Positions 59,601-64,000 of a stretch of 64,000 bases of DNA are shown here, in pieces (the stretch's first letter is position 1; every line of letters starts with the position of its first letter). A program made the translations under genes and the position numbers. Source of the stretch: Vitrella brassicaformis (Eukaryota; Sar; Vitrellaceae); contig CDMY01000420.1 of the NCBI GenBank assembly GCA_001179505.1, positions 16,412-80,411 on the forward strand. Direction: 5' to 3'. The notes beneath the pieces are model-generated. The model was not told the DNA's origin. It did not search any database and worked only from the letters and a program-made list of their open reading frames with translations.

Positions 59601-61418
59601 CGGTTCATCAGTGTGTCCATCTTCCTCAACTCGGCCATAATGTCCACCAGATATGTTGGGATAGCAGAAGAACACAGGTACTGACTGAGTTCTTGGCAGA
59701 GAGAACACTCATCCCATACACGGCATGTGTGTATGTGTGGCAACATTCCTTGTCCGATCAGCCATGCCTTGGACGTACTCAGCTTTGGCTTCACACTGCT
59801 CTTTGCAATCGAGTGTCTGGCCAAAATAGCCGCGTTCGGGCGAATCTATTTCCTCGATCGATGGAACACGTACGTGAGGACACAGCGAAATACACTGCTG
59901 ACCGTGTCTCAGACAATACTTGTCCTTTCCTCAGCTTCGACTTTACCGTTGTCAGCGGTAGCATCTTTGGCCTGACGGCCAACGCACTGACCGGCGAAGA
60001 TAAAGGCCTTTCACTCATCCCGCTCATGCGCTCAGCCCGGTTGCTGCAGAGGGCCCAGGCCCTCCGTATTCTTTTTCAGACCATGCTCAACGTGCTGCCA
60101 TCGCTCGGGAACATTGCTGCTCTGCTGTCTCTCATTTTCTTTATCTACGCCATTCTTGGGATGCACATCCTCGGCACGGTGAAGCTGCAAACCGCCTTGA
60201 GTGACCAAACAAATTTTCGAAACATTGGGAATGCCCTGTTGGCCCTCCTCCGCCTGTCAACAGGTGAGTGCATCAGGCAGAGACGTGAGGCAAGAAAAGG
60301 CTCCTTTATTTTTGATCAGGTGAGGATTGGCATGAGGTCATGTTCGATTGTACTCGCGGCAGCGATGAGATCGACTGCGAGTCTGATCAGACCTACGAGG
60401 AGCTGCAGCGTGACGGCCCTCAGGCGTGCGGCAGCTGGGTGGCTTATATCTACTTCCTTTCCTTCATGCTCCTGGTGTCCTACATTCTCATGAATCTGTT
60501 CATAGCGGCCGTCGTTCACGGCTTTTCTGAGACCGTCACAAACGACCACATTGAGAGAGTCCGGACACAGCATCAAGCCTTCATCCAAATGTGGTGAGCG
60601 AAACTGGATGACGTACACGCATGTCGTCCTCTCTTGGTGGCTGCACAGGCGTCAACAAACCAAGGCCGGCGACAGGCTAATGCCTCTCGAGGACTTTGTC
60701 AGCATTATCGTAGCCATCCCGCCACCAGTCGGCACACAATCGGACTGCCAAGGCACCAGCAGCACACAAACGCGACTCGCATTGCAGTCATTGGCCGACG
60801 AGAAGGACCCGCTGCCTTTGAGAGGAGTAGGGCATGACAGGTGAGGAAGAGAAGGGCGTGAGGGGAGCCGAGACAGATGTCTTGTGTCTCTTGTCAGAGT
60901 ACATATACGTGATGTAGTAATCAATCTTGTAGACCGATCTGCCCATTGGCTGTCGGATCACTTCTGGTCCGCATCAGCAGGCAGCGAGGGAGAGGCCTTT
61001 CAGCTGCACCAGCCAGCACTAGAGGTGAGCGACAGGACTCGCCAACAGAAAGAAAGAAACACATACCGCACTCCTGTCCGTTTTGCAGGCCTGGAAGCGC
61101 CGCTTTCCTGATATAGATGACGGGCTCCCCTCTTCACAGCCCGCATACACGATCGCCCACCTGCTGGCGGCACGAAAAATCCAGAGTCTGTACAGAAAGT
61201 ACTCACAGTCAAGAACACGAGTTGTGGTAGATCGACAGCAGGAAGAGTGTGAGATGGAGTCGAGTGAAGCGTGTGTGGTAGTGCCTGAGCGGACATGTGA
61301 GGGCAAGGGCAAGGCTGGCGAATTGCCTCCCGAAGAGGAGCACCCGATGCCATCTGTCCTCATTGATGATGCATGTGGCGAGACAGAGGCAGCTCTGTCC
61401 TCTTCAGATGGCCAATGA
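53609..61418 (+). CDS. Four-domain voltage-gated Ca2+ channel alpha-1-like subunit (EEEE pore)
   Basis: About 25 exons. Domain I spans 53.9-55.4 kb, II 55.8-56.9, III 57.9-59.1, IV 59.5-60.6, with a C-terminal tail to TGA 61416-61418. S4 helices: I ends TVIRTFR and resumes FRPLRSVNAF, II is ALRAFRLLRVLKLGR, III is LKVLRTLRAFRALRPLR, IV is LMRSARLLQRAQALR with fewer charges. Pore glutamates: I MVEGWT (GAG 55034-55036), II LTGEGW (56723-56725), III TLEGWT (58879-58881), IV STGEDW (60322-60324). The EEEE ring predicts Ca2+ selectivity. The tail has an IQ-like site, AARKIQSLYRKYSQSR, a likely calmodulin contact. Such channels in alveolates and algae drive flagellar or plasma-membrane Ca2+ entry; the role here is inference. 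Two junctions in domain I lack AG acceptors (near 54251-54310 and 55201-55295), and a loop exon near 54663-54870 is ambiguous. ATG 53609 was chosen as first in frame; Met at 53720 is an alternative. Confidence 0.9.
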
Positions 61419-61536
61419 CATGATGTATGTATGTGAGCATAGACAGACAGTATCATTATGTTGATGTCTCCTCATACATATCATTTGGTCTACTTCGAAC
61501 GCACATACAGGTGATGATGACACGAGCCAATACCGA

Positions 61537-61950
61537 TCACACAGCGGCCCAACAATACGCAGCCACGACTGTCACAACAACACATTGGCTTCGGTCCCAT
61601 CGCCCCAACGCCCGCCCGCCGGGGGGTTTATAGGGCAGTGTCTCCTCTCCCCCTTCCTCTTCCACGTTTCCAGCTTCGGTCCTCTCATAGTACTTAGGGG
61701 TCTTGAGCTCCAGGGTGATAGGATACGGCCCCCTGTTCCTCTCCTCCTTTGGCGGCAGCCTCCCCTCCACGTTGTGCACTGACACCTTATATGTCACGGG
61801 AAGAATGCAGTCTTCTAAGGTGTATTCGTAGTTGAGGACAGAATGGCCGCCTGACTCTTTTGTGCGGCTGAAGAGCGGCAGGTCGACGGCACGATAAGTT
61901 GGTGGCTTCATGCCAAAGACAGACATCGAGACCAATAGACCGAGATACAT
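61537..61950 (-). CDS. Possible small protein with an N-terminal hydrophobic segment
   Basis: From ATG 61948-61950 the frame reads MYLGLLVSMSVFGMKPPTYR, then a soluble part with LNYEYTLEDCILPVTYKVSV and PITLELKTPKYYERTEAGN, and stops at 61537. A single Met codon before a GTAGGT donor near 61990 could supply a first exon, but that intron would be only 35 nt. It could also be the 3' part of the Cys-rich gene upstream. The composition of the middle part looks like real protein. No family is recognised. Confidence 0.4.
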   Translation of the reverse strand: MYLGLLVSMSVFGMKPPTYRAVDLPLFSRTKESGGHSVLNYEYTLEDCILPVTYKVSVHNVEGRLPPKEERNRGPYPITLELKTPKYYERTEAGNVEEEGGEETLPYKPPGGRALGRWDRSQCVVVTVVAAYCWAAV

Positions 61951-62086
61951 ATTCTGTTGATGATCAGTGCCACTTTCTGTGTACCTACCATGTTGCGCGG
62001 ACTTTCCATGGAAAGAGGGCCACATGAGGCAGGGAAAGGAAGAGCACACGAATTTGTAGTGGGTTTTTAGATCGATTCCTTTCCAC

Positions 62087-63081
62087 CTACCACGGCCACA
62101 TCAGGCAGGGCCACATGCTACCTCCAATGCAGCTGCGGAGGGTGCGATCACACCATGATCTCGACATGCATTCGGCGCACTCGGATGAGCACGCCTGGCT
62201 TTTGTCTTTCAGGTGCTGGCAATGATCGAAAGATGTGCGTTGCGCACAAGCGAGATAGTCCGCAAAGCAGCCAAGACAGCTTTCTGGAGAACACGCGGGA
62301 GACAGACATGCTCGAATCATAAGCTCAGGCCACTGGCCTCCCTCTGGCTTACGCGAGATCCCCTTCTTCGATTGACATGGCCTCATTCCAGTCTTGAAAC
62401 ACTCCTGTGCCTCCTCAATCTGACAGAAGTTGAAGCAGGCCATCGGCGGAAGAAGCATTCCGGTTTTCCCTCTGTTCAGCTGACCATTCCGCGGCCTCCG
62501 CCCCCCATCATTCTGATGTCTGCAAGAGAACAGTGTCCCTCCGTCCCTCCCTCGCCTCCGTAGATATACCCGTAGGCAGGTTTGCCTTTCCGCGGCACCA
62601 TCAACGGCTGGCGACGGAAGGCTACCACAGGGGGAGGGTGCTGAACCGGGACAGGGGCGGGCGGAGGGGCCACAACGACGGCTGCTGGCTGAGGGACTGC
62701 GTGCACAACGTGAGGTTTGATTGGCTGCTCGTGCACCACATGCACAGGTACAGGTGCAGGGGGAGGTGTGGAAGCAGGAGGAGGCGGCGCGGACTGGTGG
62801 CCGTGAAGGATGTAGGTGTGGCGCGCGACGTTTGGAGGCGCTGCGAGCGGCGGAAGATTGGGCTGCTTGTAGGCTTCAGCAGGATGTGGCTGGTGTAGGG
62901 GTGGCAGATTTGGGTTCTCGTGGCGGCCAGGCTGACGGGTTTTGACGTGGATTCGATGCTGGGCCTGCGGATGCCGTGCGCGGGAAGAGAGATGATAGTG
63001 CTTGAGGTTACCGGTCCTCTTGACGACATAGAGGGCAGCAACGGAACAGTAAACAAGAGAAAAGAGCGTCAGAAGGCGCAT
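62087..63081 (-). CDS. Secreted Pro/His-rich and Cys-rich protein
   Basis: Three exons (high to low), 63081-62485, 62419-62353 and 62283-62087, give 286 residues. The N-terminus MRLLTLFSLVYCSVAALYVV is a signal peptide. The next 170 residues are rich in Pro, His and Val (HQPHPAEAYKQPNLPPL, VPVHVVHEQPIKPHVVH), like an extracellular matrix or wall protein. The last exons encode a Cys-rich domain with about 15 cysteines (CLGCFADYLACAQRTSF, HCQHLKDKSQACSSEC, CMSRSWCDRTLRSC). No named family. The gene may instead splice onward at 62121 (g|GTAGCA) into the frame near 61950. It is divergent from the EF-hand gene, 190 bp apart. Confidence 0.65.
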
Positions 63082-63143
63082 TTCGTCGAACTTCGGGCCG
63101 CCTTTTGGCCCCCAGTCTTGCCCCCAGTCTCAGCGGAAATAGT

Positions 63144-63159
63144 CGGCAGCGTTGCGCAA
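63144..63159. promoter_or_regulatory. 16-bp palindrome AGCGTTGCGCAACGCT in a divergent spacer
   Basis: A perfect palindrome sits in the 190-bp region between two divergent starts (63081 minus, 63272 plus). It contains TTGCGCAA, related to the TGCG-type upstream elements. Regulatory role is inferred from position. Confidence 0.4.
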
Positions 63160-63271
63160 CGCTCACTCAAAATTTCTGTCAAAAGAACGCTGCCCCGGTT
63201 TCCGTTTTTCTTTGTCTTTGTTCTGCCCCTTGCCTCTTTCCCCTTTCTGCACAACTTCCCTTCCTTTCGTT

Positions 63272-63967
63272 ATGTCGTCCAGCGCTCCCACGATGGCCGT
63301 GCCTCCGCCTCCCGCCTCTGCCGCGCAGCACGACGACGGCCACTGCAAGGTGCACGCGCACATCCCCACCATGAACCGCACCGAGACCTTCAAGAAGGTG
63401 ACGGCCGCCTCGGGGCAGACGGGAGACGAAGCACAACGCATCGTCGAGGTCAGCGAGCGGGGAAGCGACAGTCAGGAGGGAGAAACCACTGTGTTCCTCC
63501 GTGATTGGTATGTCTCTCTGTCTGTGTTGCCCTGTCCTCTGTTCCTGTCAGCTGTTGCGTCATTGGGACAGCGACAAGGACGGTTTGTTCAGCGTTGAGA
63601 ACGTGCTGCAAGCGGCGCAGACGGTGCTCAAGGAGCAGCGCCGGAACAGGATGCTCCGTTGGGTAGTGGTTGGTGTGCTGGTGGCCTACATCGTCACGCT
63701 GGCCCTCCTTCTCGGTATCACCTACGGCGCCATCGAGATGGCCAAGGACGCCAAGCCCGACGAGGACGCAGTGCTCAGAGCCACGCACCTCGCCAACAAG
63801 GACGTCGTCCGTAAGCTAACAGCACGACACACGGGATAGCTGACATCACGACACACGGGATAGAGCAGCAGATGTTGTCGGTGCGTGGTGTTTCAGGCAC
63901 CAAGAGCAAGGTCGACGTGTGGAGTCCGTTTGACGTGGTCGACAAGTCGCTCGCCGACATGGAAAAG
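63272..63967 (+). CDS. EF-hand plus single transmembrane protein, 3' truncated
   Basis: Exons 63272-about 63489, 63552-63810 and 63897-63967 lead off the window end. The N-terminal exon is soluble and Ser/Thr-rich (MNRTETFKKVTAASGQTGDE). The second has LLRHWDSDKDGLFSVENVLQA, one EF-hand-like loop with Asn instead of Glu/Asp at position 12. It continues with KEQRRNRMLRWVVVGVLVAYIVTLALLLGITYGAIEMAKD, a basic flank and one membrane helix. The third begins RTKSKVDVWSPFDVV and ends in MEK. This layout resembles a protein type that I recall being expanded in dinoflagellates and stramenopiles, though I cannot name a function. The first intron is uncertain: phase favours a GTGTTC donor at 63490, while the better-looking GTATGT at 63508 would break the frame. 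Confidence 0.65.
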
Positions 63968-64000
63968 GTACGCGCATAGCAGACACCGCAAGCCCCCCCC

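Overview
This window is nuclear DNA from a photosynthetic eukaryote. The coding genes are GC-rich and cut by many short introns of about 60 to 130 nt. Two genes encode chlorophyll-binding antenna proteins of the red-lineage/FCP kind and one encodes a violaxanthin de-epoxidase family protein; their N-termini look like secretory leader plus transit peptide, as expected for a complex plastid. With a MORN protein and a four-domain calcium channel, the best fit is a photosynthetic alveolate, and the very dense TGTC/GACA microsatellites and compact alternating genes make me think of a chromerid such as Vitrella. That assignment is inference from memory, not a search result.

Layout. A 5'-truncated MORN-repeat protein (+, to 4360) is followed by a polytopic membrane protein (+, 5240 to the gap). 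A 300-base run of N at 7745-8044, edged by 36 G, cuts that gene. About 4.2 kb of simple-repeat DNA follows (8081-12311). Next come a SAPS-domain PP6 regulatory subunit (-, 12312-17453), the mRNA export factor GLE1 (+, 17673-22077), an aspartyl/asparaginyl beta-hydroxylase domain protein (-, 22630-24329), a violaxanthin de-epoxidase family protein (+, 24498-26674), a ubiquitin-specific protease (-, 27364-33398), an LHCR-like antenna protein (-, 33864-35053), an FCP-like antenna protein (+, 35162-36137), an unrecognised Ser/Pro/Arg-rich protein (-, 37229-39586), the NatB auxiliary subunit NAA25 (+, 39948-46403), a microbial-type rhodopsin with a proton-pump residue set (-, 47944-49760), a small putative membrane protein (+, 50036-50904), a multi-pass membrane protein (-, 51432-53610), a four-domain EEEE calcium channel (+, 53609-61418), a small unknown (-, 61537-61950), a secreted Pro/His-rich and Cys-rich protein (-, 62087-63081), and an EF-hand plus single-TM protein (+, 63272 onward, truncated).

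Genes mostly alternate in strand, giving short divergent promoters (108 bp between the two antenna genes) and repeat-rich convergent tails. A short element, TGCG(A/C)(G/C)CTTA-like, recurs just upstream of several starts. Photobiology genes (de-epoxidase, two antennae, rhodopsin) lie within about 25 kb. Gene models come from reading exon phase by eye; where the summed exons gave a whole number of codons I treat the model as good.

The most interesting observations are: the rhodopsin with its D-T-D pump triad and Gln/Pro-rich N-terminal extension; two alignable introns in the unrelated USP and LHCR genes, which suggests intron copying; complementary CA-rich 5' and TG-rich 3' tracts in many introns; a dispersed stem-loop repeat whose stem is preserved by a G.U-type change; the shared promoter-like element; and a calcium channel with two junctions in domain I that lack an AG acceptor.
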